Below, in pieces: positions 21,829 to 33,344 of a stretch of 64,000 nt of DNA. The stretch is from Ovis canadensis. Taxonomy: Eukaryota; Chordata; Mammalia; Artiodactyla; Bovidae. Every line of letters begins with the position of its first letter. The stretch's first letter is position 1. The stretch is from assembly GCF_042477335.2 (NCBI RefSeq), contig NC_091262.1, forward strand, positions 42,815,001-42,879,000. The letters run 5' to 3'. The notes beneath the pieces were generated by a model that had not been told where the DNA came from, ran no database searches, and was given only the letters and a program-made list of their open reading frames with translations. The position numbers and the translations under genes are program-made.

Positions 21829-23911
21829 TTAGCTCCCCCGGTATGTGGTATAAGACGGGCTCAGCAGCAGTGGCATGTGGAATTTGTGGGTCTCGTTTGT
21901 GACAGTGAAAGCAACCTGCGGGCAGAAGGGGCACTGGGAGAGCAAGCAGCCTTGGCCCAGTGCTACCTTGGACCCAGTAATCCAGGGCTGGAGTTGGGGG
22001 CACCGGAGCCCCAGGGTCAGCTGGGGGACTGTGGGTGGGGCTGGGACCTCCCCAAAGGAAGCATTTGGTCTGAGGGTCCCCTGGGCCTGTGGTTCCTAAG
22101 AGTTAGGACCATCCTGAACAGGTCAGGTGATGGGGACAGAGAGCTGGAGGTGCTTTGGGTGAACCTCCGTCTGGAGGGGCTGAGTCAGCCTGATAGCAGG
22201 ATGGGGTGGCATGGGCGTGGTGTGGTCAAGGCCAGGAGCTCAGAGCAGGTGCTCAGTTGTGGGGGTGGGGCAAGACCAGCCCATGGGTCACAGTTCATCT
22301 CGGGCCTCCACCCTTCTGGCCCTCACCTCAGTGTACGGATAGATGCTCTCCTGGCCCCTCTTCTGTCAGTAGCCCTCGGTGTCAAAGGACAGCTTGTAGG
22401 TGCCCACCTTCATCTGGCCTGGCAGCAGGAGCCCAGGTCTGTGGGATGGGATGCACAGCCCATCCAGGTCTCTGAAGCTGAGGAGAGGTGGGGCCACTGC
22501 AGAGGGCTCCCCAGCCTGGGTCTTCCAGGGCACACAGACCCAGCATGGCCTGACTCGGACCTGGATGAGCAGGGCCTGGACACCTCAGTAGCAGGGCAGC
22601 ATCCAGGACCTCAGGCTATGTCGCGTCACTGTCCTGAGGGAATTCCAGAGAAGAGAAGGGAGAGAACCTTCCCATCCTCCATGGGCAGTAATCACTTTAT
22701 CTGGCACAAAGACTTTTCACATTTTCTCTATGCGTAAGTGTGCTTATTTACAAACTTAAAAAACTGGGTTGTACTAGCCATACTGTTTTATACCGTATGC
22801 GTGCGTGCTGAGTTGCTTCAGACGTAACCAACTCTCTGCGACCCAACGGACTGTAGCCCACCAGGCTCCTCTGTGCATGGGATTCTCCAGGCAAGAATAC
22901 TGGTGTTGGTTGCCATGCTCTCCTTCGGGGGATCTTACCAACCCAGGGATCAAAGCCACGTCTCTTTTAAGTCTCCTGCATTGGCAGGCGGGTTCTTTAT
23001 TGCTAATGCCACCTGGGAAGCCCTTGTAATGTGTGTTTATTGTTTACTACATTGTGCCTGGCTTCTGGGTCAGTAACTGCGCTCAGGCTGCCATCCACAT
23101 GGCGGGCTGTTTGGAGCTGCAGTGCTGGAGTCTCTGAGGGCCTCTGCTCACTGCAACCATGCTCTCAAGTGTCCATGCTGTGATGAGCATCGGCAGCATT
23201 TACCAGCACAGCTTGGGGGCTGGGAGTGGCTCTGTGTGAACTCCTGTCCCCCGGGCTCCATGTGTTCCTCCAAGCTCAGCTGTAACCTGGAAGCCCCTTT
23301 TCGTGAAGGGCTCCATAGCCTTAGGCCCTGAGCCTTTAGGGTCCAGCAGGGGCAGGGGCCTCCTGCCTCACCCTCCATCTCCTCATATGTGAAAGGGGTG
23401 CTTGTTGGGTGTGCACACCAGATGCAGTGAGAACCTAACAAACGTCTAGTGCTCGAGAGCTGCCCAGAACAGGTCACCTGCCAGTCATGGTGACGACCAG
23501 CCCTTCTGATTCCTCCTCAGGCCTCAAGTGGCCACAGGGCAGGGAGAGACAGACCCCTGTCCCACTGCAGTGGGCACTCAGGTTGTGAGCTCTGCCAGCT
23601 CGGCTGTGGCCCAATCAGAAATGCTCAATCTGCTGAAACAGAGGCTCCCAGAGTCTGCAGGGGGACCATCCAGCCAGGACGGCCCTGCCCTGCCACCTGC
23701 TGGCCCGATGCAGGGCCCCCTTGCAGGGGTGGGGTGGGGGGTGTTCTGGACTCAAGCCCGGCCCCAGACCACCTTACTACTTTTTCTTCAGCTCGGTCCA
23801 CTGCTGGCCACCATCCTGGAGCCTGGACAGACAGAGGCAAAGGCCCTGGGCTGGCTGCCCTGAGGCAGTGTCCAGCACATGTGTGGTCAATGGCTTGCTG
23901 CCCGGCTCCAT
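21829..23911 (-). pseudogene. URAH: 5-hydroxyisourate hydrolase (URAH), three exons with in-frame stop
   Basis: URAH hydrolyses 5-hydroxyisourate to OHCU in the uricase pathway (transthyretin-like fold, peroxisomal). Coding exon A is 23911-23781 (MEPGSKPLTTHVLDTASG...QQWTELKK), exon B 22477-22327 (DLDGLC...GTYKLSFDTEGY, then QKRGQES), exon C 21915-21829 (THKFHMPLLLSPSYTTYRGS, stop TAA at 21831-21829). Splice sites are present (GTAGTAAG donor, CTCTCCTCAG acceptor, GTGAGG donor, CTGCCCGCAG acceptor) and the phases agree: 131+151+87 nt = 123 codons including stop, close to the family length of about 118 residues. The active-site His of HVLD, the His of KFHMPL and the terminal YRGS are kept. Two defects are seen: codon 81 is TGA (22368-22366) where the family has Trp, and the Arg expected in DGRC is Leu. 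An internal CAG at 22439 would be an alternative in-frame acceptor. Most likely a recently inactivated gene; a sequencing or allelic stop cannot be excluded. Confidence 0.88.
22800..23023 (-). mobile_element. Bov-tA SINE
   Basis: A complete minus-strand Bov-tA in the first coding intron of the URAH relic. It begins with the GGGCTTCCCAGGTGGCATTA head (right end) and finishes at GCAACTCAGCACGC (left end). Confidence 0.88.
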
Positions 23912-25315
23912 GCCTCTGCTCTGGGCCACCAGAGGGGCAGGGATGTGCGCCTAGGGGGCCTTCTTGTGTTCACATCCCCTGGTAGGAGGCAGTGCCTTGG
24001 AGTAAAGAGGCCCCACCAGGGGTGGGTGGGGGGCTGGGGGTGGGAGTGGAGTTGGGTAACACACACTACCTACACAACACTGATCTCTCCACCTCTTCCC
24101 AGCACCGAAGGGGTCTCTACACCCAGAGCACCCCCCAGCACCATGTCCTCAGTGCCTGGGTGGCCACAGACGGTTTTCCTCCCCGAACCCAGCCCTGTCC
24201 TCTGATCTGCGGGCCACCTCGGATCTTAGCCTCAGGCGCAGGAGACGTCAGGTTTGTCGCCCACCTCCGGGGAGCCCAGGCGTTGCTAGAGTGTCTGCAG
24301 CTGCAGGGGGGCCCCGGAGCTCATGCCTGGCCAGCCTAGGGACTGATGAGGAGAAAAGGGGTCACACCACATGTTACCCCCACCCCCCACCCCCCGCCAA
24401 CTTCCCTGAGAAGCCCTACCCTGATAACTCCTGCAATCCATGGCCAATTGCAGGGCAGAGAGTAAAGTGCTCACCCAGGGGGTCCCAGGGGGCTTCTTGG
24501 TGGGGGTGGAGGGTGGACAGCTGAGCAATTAGTGAGCAGAACTGAGGCCAGAGGCTCCTCCCAGGCCGAAGTGGAGTGGCCCCGCAGTGTGGGGGTGGGG
24601 TTGGGAGACATGGGGGAAAGATTGGCACAGGGAGAGCCCGACCGCCCCCGGTATCCCTGGAACCAGTATAGTTTGTTTTCCTTCCCTGGATGGTCGGCAT
24701 TTGGTAGAAGCCCCAACAGGCCATGTGGAGGTGCCCAGGCAGGACTGACCCCTGCCTGGGTTGAGAGGGCAGTGCAGCATAACACCCTTGTGGTCACCTT
24801 TACCGCCCTCCACCCCCACTACCCCCACCTGCTCTGGCCCTCGATCTCTAAGGTGCAGGGACACATCACACTGACAGCATAGGGTTCGGGCTCTGCGGAA
24901 ATGATGGAGGAGATGAGGCTGAGCACACAGGCGTGAATCCCATCATTGTATTAAAATATCAAGTGCTGTGCACACAGAATAGATTTTATGTAATAGATAG
25001 AAAAAAAAAAAAAGGACATTCCATGCTTACAATCTGCAAGATGTTGCCTGACCGGTTGTGTAGCTCTGCGTGTGGGGTCCTTTTTCTTCTTAAACTACAT
25101 GTTCAAATGATTAGACAGTGAGCCTGGTCAGTTTGAGCCTTAAGGATCAGGACTCTCTGAGGTGGGGAAGGAGACCTCTCAACAAAGTTTGTGAGTTGGT
25201 TACAACTGCTTTGGAGGTAACCAAGAAGTTTGTATTTGAGACTTAAATGCAGTAGGCTTTGGCAGGGCAGATGTTTTTAGGAGGTGACCCCATGGAGACA
25301 CACACCGGTTTTGGC
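23912..25315. other. URAH upstream flank, no gene seen
   Basis: GC-rich sequence upstream of the URAH start, expected to contain its promoter. There are poly-C/G runs (for example 24379-24396) and a poly-A stretch at about 25001-25014. Several overlapping open frames occur on both strands because of the GC content; none has a recognisable domain. Confidence 0.45.
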
Positions 25316-26668
25316 AAATGGCCACAGGACTGGAAAAGGTGAGTTTTCATTCTAATGCCAAAGAATGTTCAAACTATCTCACAAGTGCACTCATTTCACA
25401 TGCTAGCAAAGTTATACTCAAAATTTTCCAAGCTAGGCTTCAACAACAGTAGGTGAACTGAGAACGCCCAGATGTTCAAGCTGGATTTAGAAAAGGCACA
25501 TGAATCAGAGATCAAATTGCCAATAGCCCTTGGATCATAGAAAAAGCAAGAAAATTTCAGATAAACATCTACCTTTGCTTCATTGACTGTGCTAAAGTCT
25601 TTGAGTGTGGATCACAACAAACTGAAAAATTGTTAGAAGAGATGGAATACCAGACCATCTTACCTGCCTCCTGAGAAAACTGTATGCAGGTCAAGAAGCA
25701 ATAGTTAGAACTGGACATGGAACAATGGACTGGTTCCAAATTACGAAAGGAGTACATCAAGGCTGTATATTGTCACCCTGCTTATTTAACTTATATGCAG
25801 AGTACATCATGCGAAATGCTGGGCTGGATGAAGCACAAGCTGGACTCAAGATTGCAGGGAGAAATGTCAATAATCTCAGATATGCAGATGACACCTCCCT
25901 TATGACAGAAATCGTAGAGGAACTAAAAAGACTCCCAATGAAAGTGAAAGACGAGTGAAAAAGCTGGCTTGAAACTCAAAACTTAAGATCATGACATCCA
26001 GTTCTATCGCTTCATGGCAAATACATGGAGAAACAGTGTAAACAGTGAGCAGAGCTGGTCTGCCTGCCGATGTGATAAAGTCTTATTTTCTTGGGCTCCA
26101 AAATCACTGCAGATGGTGACTGCAGCCATAAAATTAAAAGATGCTTGCTTCTTGGAAGAAAAGCTATGACCAACCTAGACAGCATATTAAAAACTAGAGA
26201 CATTACTTTGCCAACAACGATCTGTATGGTCAAAACTATGGTTTTTCCAGTCTTCATGTATAGATGTGAAAGTTGGACCATAAAGAAAGCTGAGCCCCAA
26301 AGAATTGGTGCTTTTGAACTGTGGTGTTGGAGAAGACTCTTGAGAGTCCCTTGGACTGCAAGGAGATCAAACGAGTCAATCCTAAAGGAAATCAGTCCTG
26401 AATATTCATTGGAAGGACTGATGCTGAAGCTGAAGCTCCAGTACTTTGGCCACATGATGCGAAGAGCTGGCTCGTCAGATGAGACTGTGATGCTGGGAAA
26501 GACAGGGCAGGAGGAGAAGGGGATGACATGATGAGATGGTTGGATGGCATCACAGACTCAATGGACATGAGTTTGAGCATGCTCTAGGAGATGGTGAAGG
26601 ACAGGGAAGCCTGGCATACTGCAGTCCATGGGGTTGCAAAGAGTCAGACACGACTGAACGACTGAACA
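25316..26668 (+). mobile_element. BovB copy 3, 5' truncated
   Basis: It begins inside the RT region (WPQDW-like) and runs to the BovB tail at 26668. It contains the GCILSPCLFNLYAEYIM motif B region near 25765 and RYADDT near 25880. Multiple stops and frameshifts are present. The C-terminal open frame is at 26091-26531. Confidence 0.88.
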
Positions 26669-26670
26669 AC

Positions 26671-26797
26671 ACAGCTGCTAAGTCACTTCAGTCGTGTTCA
26701 ACTCTGTGCAACCCCATAGACGGCAACCCACCAGGCTCCCCCCGTCCTCGGGATTCTCCAGGCAAGAATACTGGAGTGGGTTGCCATTTCCTTCTCC
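26671..26797 (-). mobile_element. Bov-A SINE monomer
   Basis: Minus-strand single Bov-A unit (GCTGCTAAGTCACTTCAGTC through CCATTTCCTTCTCC) directly after the BovB tail. Confidence 0.85.
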
Positions 26798-27790
26798 AAC
26801 ACAGGGCCACGACCAAAAACAAGCATACTTCCCCCACAAGGGACAAGTAAATAAATGAACTTCTCCACACACCGGCAGCTGAGTAGCACAGTACAGAGAG
26901 TGAGGCTGTTGGTGGGTGAGGTGAGCGGCAAGTAGCAGCTGTGACTAGGAGAGAGACTCAGCTCTAGCTTCCTGGTTTGAATCTGCAGCCACTTCCACTC
27001 CATTACAAGGATTTGCTCACCTCATCACCATCACAAGCTCAGGGTATGGCTCTCAGAGTCCCCATGTCACAGAGAGCGAACATGAGGTGTGGAGAGGCTG
27101 TGTGCTGGAACACTTTTTGGTGTGGGACACAGAAGAGTGATGCCAGGACCATGTCTGGGACTAGCAGTGTTGATGGGCTGATATTTTCACTCTGTAACCT
27201 TTCCTTGTACACTTACCATCTCAAACATCAGAAGCAAGCTAACAAAAACAACAGTCAAACATTTTTTGCTGGCTGCGCTGTCACCCCCTCCATCTACAGC
27301 CCTGATGCCCTCTCTGCCCTAAGAGAGAACCTAGTCCTAGTAGAGCACAGGGCAGGGTAGGGCGTTGTCAGAATTGATTCTGCAGGCTCACCAGGGCCCT
27401 TGCCCAGCCTGCAGGCTTACCCTGGAACCTGAGAGGGCAGTAGGCTGATCAAGAGCAGGCAAGGGGGTCCAGCCTAAGAGGGCCAGGGCCAGGGCCAGCC
27501 ATGCCATGCTCACCACGTGACCCCCAAGCTGTAGCTGCCTGACCGACTCCAGCCAGTAGTAGTCACACAGCACCTTCAGGCTCCTGGGAACAAAGTACAG
27601 CTCTGCTGGTGGGCCTGCCCTCTTCCTCCCACTCCCTTCTGACTGTGTGATGTGATGCTAGAGGCACAGCAGCCACCCAGCACCAGAAGGGCACGACTCG
27701 TGCTAAGGAAGACTTGAGACACCAAGGAGGAAATAAGCAGCTCCCTCCCTGCTGGTGTTTCTGCACCTCCTGTCAGGTGCACGGGCCTTT
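26798..27790. other. No gene assigned
   Basis: Unique-looking sequence. On the minus strand, 27573-27388 is open and preceded by a plausible splice acceptor (TTGTTCCCAG), reading SLKVLCDYYWLESVRQLQL then a hydrophobic stretch. I do not recognise a protein family and the reading frame has no support on either side. Confidence 0.35.
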
Positions 27791-27799
27791 TGTGTCTGG

Positions 27800-30700
27800 A
27801 TTGTGAGGCACGGTGGCTGCGATGGACCGCACAGAAGCATGGCTGCTGCAATGGACCGCGCAGAAGCGTGGCCGAGAGGAGCTATCCCACGCCCAAGGTC
27901 AGGGGCGGCAACCGAGACGAGCTAGCCCGTGTCCGAAGTCAGGGGTGGCAGTTGAGAGGAGCAACACCACATCCAAGGAGCGGCAGCTGTGCGGGCGCAG
28001 GAGGGCCAAGAGGAGCTACTCCACGTTCAAGGTCGGGAGGGGCGACCTTGTCTAAGGTAAGGAATAGCTGTAAAGAGATACTTCACGTCCAAGATAACAG
28101 AAACCCAGGTAAGAGGGTAGGTGTTGCAAGAGGGCATCAGAGGGCAGACACACTGAAACCATAATTAGAGAAAACTAGCCAATCTGATCACATGGACCAC
28201 AGCCTTGTCTAACTCAATGAAACTAAGCCATGCCATGTGGGGCCACCCAAGATGGCTGGGTCATGGTGGAGAGGTCTGACAGAATGTGGTCCACTGGAGA
28301 AGGGAATGGCAAACCACTTCAGGATTCTTGCCTTGAAAACCCCATGAACAGTATGAAAAGGCAAAATGATAGGATACTGAAAGAGGAACTCCCCAGGTCA
28401 GTAGGTGCCCAGTATGCTACCAGAGATCAGTGGAGAAATAACTCCAGAAAGAATGAAGGGATGGAGCCAAAGCAAAAACAATACCCAGCTGTGGATGTGA
28501 CTGGTGATAGAAGCAAGGTCTGATGCTGTAAAGAGCAATATTGCATAGGAACCTGGAATGTCAGGTCCATGAATCAAGGCAAATTGGAAGTGGTCAAACA
28601 GGAGATGGCAAGAGTGAACGTCAACATTCTAGGAATCGGCGAACTAAAATGGACTGGAATGGGTGAATTTAACTCAGATGACCATTATATCTACTACTGC
28701 GGGCAGGAATCCCTTAGAAGAAATGGAGTAGCCATCATGGTCAACAAAAGAGTCCAAAATGCAGTACTTGGATGCAATCTCAAAAACGACAGAATGATCT
28801 CTGTTCATTTCCAAGGCACACCATTCAATATCACGGTAATCCAAGCCTATTCCCCAACCCGTAATGCTGAAGAAGCTGAAGTTGAACGGTTCAATGAAGA
28901 CCTACAAGACGTTTTAGAACTAACACCCAAAAAAGATGTCCTTTTCATTCTAGGGGACTGGAATGCAAAAGTAGGAAGTCAAGAAACACCTGGAGTAACA
29001 GGCAAATTTGGCCTTGGAATGCGGAATGAAGCAGGGCAAAGACTAATAGAGTTTTGCCAAGAAAATGCCCTGGTCATAGTAAACACCCTCTTCCAACAAC
29101 ACAAGAAAAGACTCTACACATGGACATCACCAGATGGTCAACACTGAAATCAGATTGATTATATTCTTTGCAGCCAAAGATGGAGAAGCTCTATACAGTC
29201 AGCAAAAACAAGACCAGGAGCTGACTGTGGCTCAGATCATGAACTCCTTATTACCAAATTCAGACTTAAATTGAAGAAAGTAGGGAAAAGTACTAGACCA
29301 TTCAGGTAGGACCTAAATAAAATCTCTTATGATTATACAGTGGAAGTGAGAAATAGATTTAAGGGACTAGATCTGATAGATAGAATGCCTGATGAACTAT
29401 GGACAGAGGTTCGTGGCATTGTACAGGAGACAGGGATCAAGACCATCCCCATGGAAAAGAAATGCAAAAAATCAAAGTGGCTGTCTGAGGAGGCCTTACA
29501 AATAGCTGTGAAAAGAAGCAAAAAGCAAAGGAGAAAAGGAAAGATATTCCCATTTGAATGCAGAGTTCCAAACAATAGCAAGGAAAGATAAGAAAGCCTT
29601 CCTCAGCAATCAATGGAAAGAAATAGAGGAAAACAACAGAATAGGAAAGACTAGCGATCTCGTCAAGAAAATTAGAGATACCAAGGGAACATTTCATGCA
29701 AAGATGGGCTTGATAAAGGACAGAAACGGTATGGACCTAACAGAAGCAGAAGATATTAAGAAGAGGAGGCAAGAATACACAGAACTGTACAAAAAAAGAT
29801 CTTCATGACCCAGATAATCATGATGGTGTGATCACTCACCTGGAGCCAGACATCCTGGAATGTGAAGTCAAGTGGGCCTTAGGAAGCATCACTATAAACA
29901 AAACTAGTGGAGGTGATGAAATTCCAGTTGAGCTATTTCAAATCCTGAAAGATGATGCTGTGAAAGTGCTGCACTCAATATGCCAGCAAATTTGGAAAAC
30001 TCAGCAGTGGCCACAAGACTGGAAAAGGTCAGTTTTCATTCTAATCCCAAAGAAAGGCAATGCCAAAAAAAATGCTCAAACTACCGCACAATTGCACTCA
30101 TCTCACATGCTAGTAAAGTAATGCTAAAAATTCTCCAAGCCAGGCTTCAGCAATACGTGAACTTCCTGATGTTCAGGCTGGTTTTAGAAAAGTCAGAGGA
30201 ACCAGAGATCAAATTGCCAACATCCACTAGATCATGGAAAAGGCAAGAGAGTTCCAGAAAAACATCTATTTCTGCTTTATTTACTATGCCAAAGCCTTTA
30301 ACTGTGTGGATCACAATAAACTGTGAAAAATTCTGAAAGAGATGGGAATACCAGACTACCTAACCTGCCTCTTGAGAAACCTATATGCAGGCCAGGAAGC
30401 AACAGTTAGAACTGGACATGGACCAACAGACTGGTTCCAAATAGGAAAAGGAGTCTCTTAATATTGTCTCCCTGCTTATTTAACTTATATGCAGAGTATA
30501 TCACGAGAAATGCTGGGCTGGCAGAAGCAGAAGCTGAAATCAAGATTGGAGGGAGAAATATCAATAACCTCAGATATGCAGATGACACCACCCTTATGGC
30601 AGAAAGTGAAGAGGAACTAAAAAGCCTCTTGATGCAAGTGAAAGTGGAGAGTGAAAAAGTTGGCTTAAAGCTCAACATTCAGAAAACTAAGATCATGGCA

Positions 30701-31346
30701 TCTGGTCCCATCACTTCATGGCAAATAGATGGGGAAACAGTGTCAAACTTTATTTTTGGGGGGGGGGCTCCAAAATCACTGTAGATGATGATTGCAGCCA
30801 TGAAATTAAAAGACGCTTACTCCTTGGAAGGAAAGTTATGACCAACCTATCTAACATATTAAAAAGCAGAAAATTACTCTGCCAACAAAGTTCCATTTAG
30901 GCAAGGCTATGGTTTTTCCAGTGGTCATGTATGGACATGAGAGTTGGACTGTGAAGAAAGCTGAGCACCGAAGAATTGATGCTTTTGAACTGAGTTGTTG
31001 GAGAAGACTCTTGAGAGTCCCTTGGACTGCAAGGAGATCCAACCAGTCCATCCTAAAGGAGATCAGTCCTGGGTGTTCATTATAAGGACTGATGTTGAAG
31101 CTGAAACCCCATACTTTGGCCACCTCATGCGAAGAGTTGACTCATTGGAAAAGACCCTCATGTTGGGACCGATTGGGGCCAGGAGGAGAAGGGGTGACAG
31201 AGGATGGCAGATGCTGGATGGCATCATCGACTTGATCAACATGAGTTTGAGTGAACTCCGGGAGTTGGTGATGGACAGGGAGGCCTGGCATGCTGTGATT
31301 CATGGGGTTGCAAAGAGTTGGACATGACTGAGCGACTGAACTGAAA
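27800..31346 (+). mobile_element. BovB copy 4, near full length
   Basis: It has a CpG-containing 5' UTR with imperfect internal repeats (27800-28140), the conserved leader (GAAACCATAATTAGAGAAAA), an endonuclease open frame (28569-29147), a broken RT region with the YADD motif near 30575, and a GACTGAGCGACTGAACTGAA tail. A poly-G run (30758-30766) and several frameshifts lie in the RT part. The segment 28429-29248 reads as identical to BovB copy 7 (47341-48160). Confidence 0.9.
28569..29147 (+). pseudogene. BovB endonuclease domain, 192-residue open frame
   Basis: The N-terminal AP-endonuclease-like domain of the BovB polyprotein, which nicks target DNA for target-primed reverse transcription. 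Visible motifs are MARVNVNILGIGELKWTG near the start, GDWNAKVGSQE at about residues 128-138 and the C-terminal TWTSPDGQH. It ends at a TGA in GGTCAACACTGA, where a sense codon is expected because the next codons (NQIDYILC) still fit the family. The family polyprotein is about 1000 residues, so this is a truncated relic. The translated frame is identical in the copy at 47481-48059. Confidence 0.85.
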
Positions 31347-33344
31347 ACTGTGTTACCTCAAGTGATTTTTAAACTGTTCCTATTGATTGTCCAAGCATAT
31401 AGCCCAAGCATTCTGCCTGAGAGAGTTGAGATCACACAGGTAAAATGCGTAACAGCACACAGGGTGTTTGGTACCACGGAACTGACAGCCCTTCCTGGGT
31501 AGTCGTGACCCTGAGCAGTGATGAGAGTCTCGTCCCCTCATGGTCCCAGGGAGAAGGAAGCTGGTCTGCCTATCATCCGGGTCGGAGCTGGAGCTGCAAG
31601 GTCCTTGTCCTACCCTGACCACTCTAGGTCCAGTTGCTCAGGCACCACCAAGCCCCTGCTCCATACTTGTTCAGGGAGTCTTTCCAGGCCACTGTGACAG
31701 GAATTTGTGGTAGGAACTCAACAGAAAGAGTGTGAAGGCAGCTGGGAACTTCCTTCAACGCAAACATAACTTTGCCAGGTACACTGAGGTGATGCCGATG
31801 ATGGGGAGGCCATTTCAGATGGTGGTGTGCTCTGAGAACAACACAGGGCACAGGGTGCCAGAGCTGACGGGCAGTGAGTCCAGAGATTGGCCTCCTTGGA
31901 GGAGGGGGGATGCTCAGATGGAAAGTGTCTGCAGGCTGGAGCTCTGGGAGGGCCAGCCAGTGGTTTGAGGAGAGAGAGGCAGGAGGCAATGGCCCTAGGA
32001 GGGGTGTATTTAGCCCCTGGTAGAATTTCTGCTCCCCAAGGACTGGGGTTATTGTCTGTCTGTCTCACAGCTGTCCCCATACCTGGAACACAGCCTGGCC
32101 AGAGGCAGGTGCTAAACAAATATCCTCTGAATGAATGGACAGTCTGAGTGTGAAGATGCATCTGAATGGACAGATGGTGTCAGGCTGCTGAGTGGGGGTT
32201 GCATAGATTAGGAGCCAGAGATGGGAGAAAGACATAGGGTTTCTAAGCCCAGCTTCGCAGCCCCCATATGGCTCAGCTCCACCCAAGCCTGTCTGTTCCC
32301 CCAGACACTCTCTTTTTACGGTAAACTCCCTCTGGTCTTCACTCACCTGTGTTATCTTGCCCTGCATGATTTAAAAAGCAGCTCTGAGTCTCTTCCCACC
32401 ACCTGTGCCTGAAGCCTCTTTATTCTTAAGCTGGGGGATCCCGAGGGCTTTGGCCAGAGAAGGGGCCCCTTTTGTGCTGGGGGACAGCTGGACCTTGTCT
32501 GTGCTGTGGACTCTGCTCTCTGCACTTGTCTGCCCATTTCAGTCACTTCCTAGCCCAGCATTGGTAGTGTTCATGGGTCAGTGTTTTCCTGTTGATTCAA
32601 GCAGTCTGCCAGGCTGAGTACCGCTGGCCTGAATCTTGACACTGCTGCTTACTATTGACAAAGGGGCCACTGTGGAGCATAGCAAATGGGATGTCTGCTG
32701 GCCTCAGCTGGACTTTGCAGTCAGGCCAAGAGCCAGAGGGTTGGTGCTGTTGGTGCCTGTGGGAACAGCCGTGATCACAAGCCTTCACCTTGGGGCTTGG
32801 CAGCTGAGCCGGCAGGATGTGTGTGAAATGCTCTGCAGACTGGCACATGGGAGTCAGTACTGGGCATCAGCCAGAGGGCAGAGACACAAAACTTGGGGGC
32901 CTCCCCTCCAGTAGAACAGTGACTGCCCTCCTGGGTGCTATTGTGTCTGATCTTCGAGGAAAGGGACAAGCTGCTGCACTCCTCATTGCTTATCCTGGCC
33001 CACCACACTCCAGAACTGCCCTCCTAGGCTTCCCCTGTATTGGGATCTGACCAGTATATTCCTGGTCCCAGCACCAAGCCAGGGCATCCTGGGGTCCCTT
33101 CAGTTATGTGATCAGGGGAAGCAGAGCCACTTCGTTTTGAAGCTAGAGGAGGAGTTGTTTGGGTACAGTTCTCATTTCCTCCAGCGATGCTTCCCGCTTA
33201 TGGTGCCCAGGGCTCACAGCCAGCCTGGGGGCAGCTGTGGGGCCACGTCTGCAGTAGACCTCTCTTCTGACTGGTTGGTCCATGTTCTAACTGTTGGGAA
33301 GTCTGTTCTCGTGGATTGAGTATCTGTTGTAGTTGGCTATCGTC
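31347..33344. other. No gene seen; includes an L2-like 3' end
   Basis: GC-rich unique sequence. At about 32070-32145, CCATACCTGGAACACAGCC followed by GTGCTAAACAAATATCCTC resembles the 3' end of an ancient L2-type LINE. Other open frames here have no recognised domain. Confidence 0.45.

Noticed and set aside
21658..22737. 359-codon plus-strand open frame, one of the longest in the window
   Set aside because: It lies antisense to the URAH exons in GC-rich sequence and its translation shows no domain. The real coding signal, with splice sites and family motifs, is on the other strand.
27388..27573. Possible exon with a hydrophobic leader-like segment (MAWLALALALLGWTPLPAL) on the minus strand
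   Set aside because: It resembles a signal peptide superficially, but there is no supporting downstream domain, no second exon and no recognisable family.
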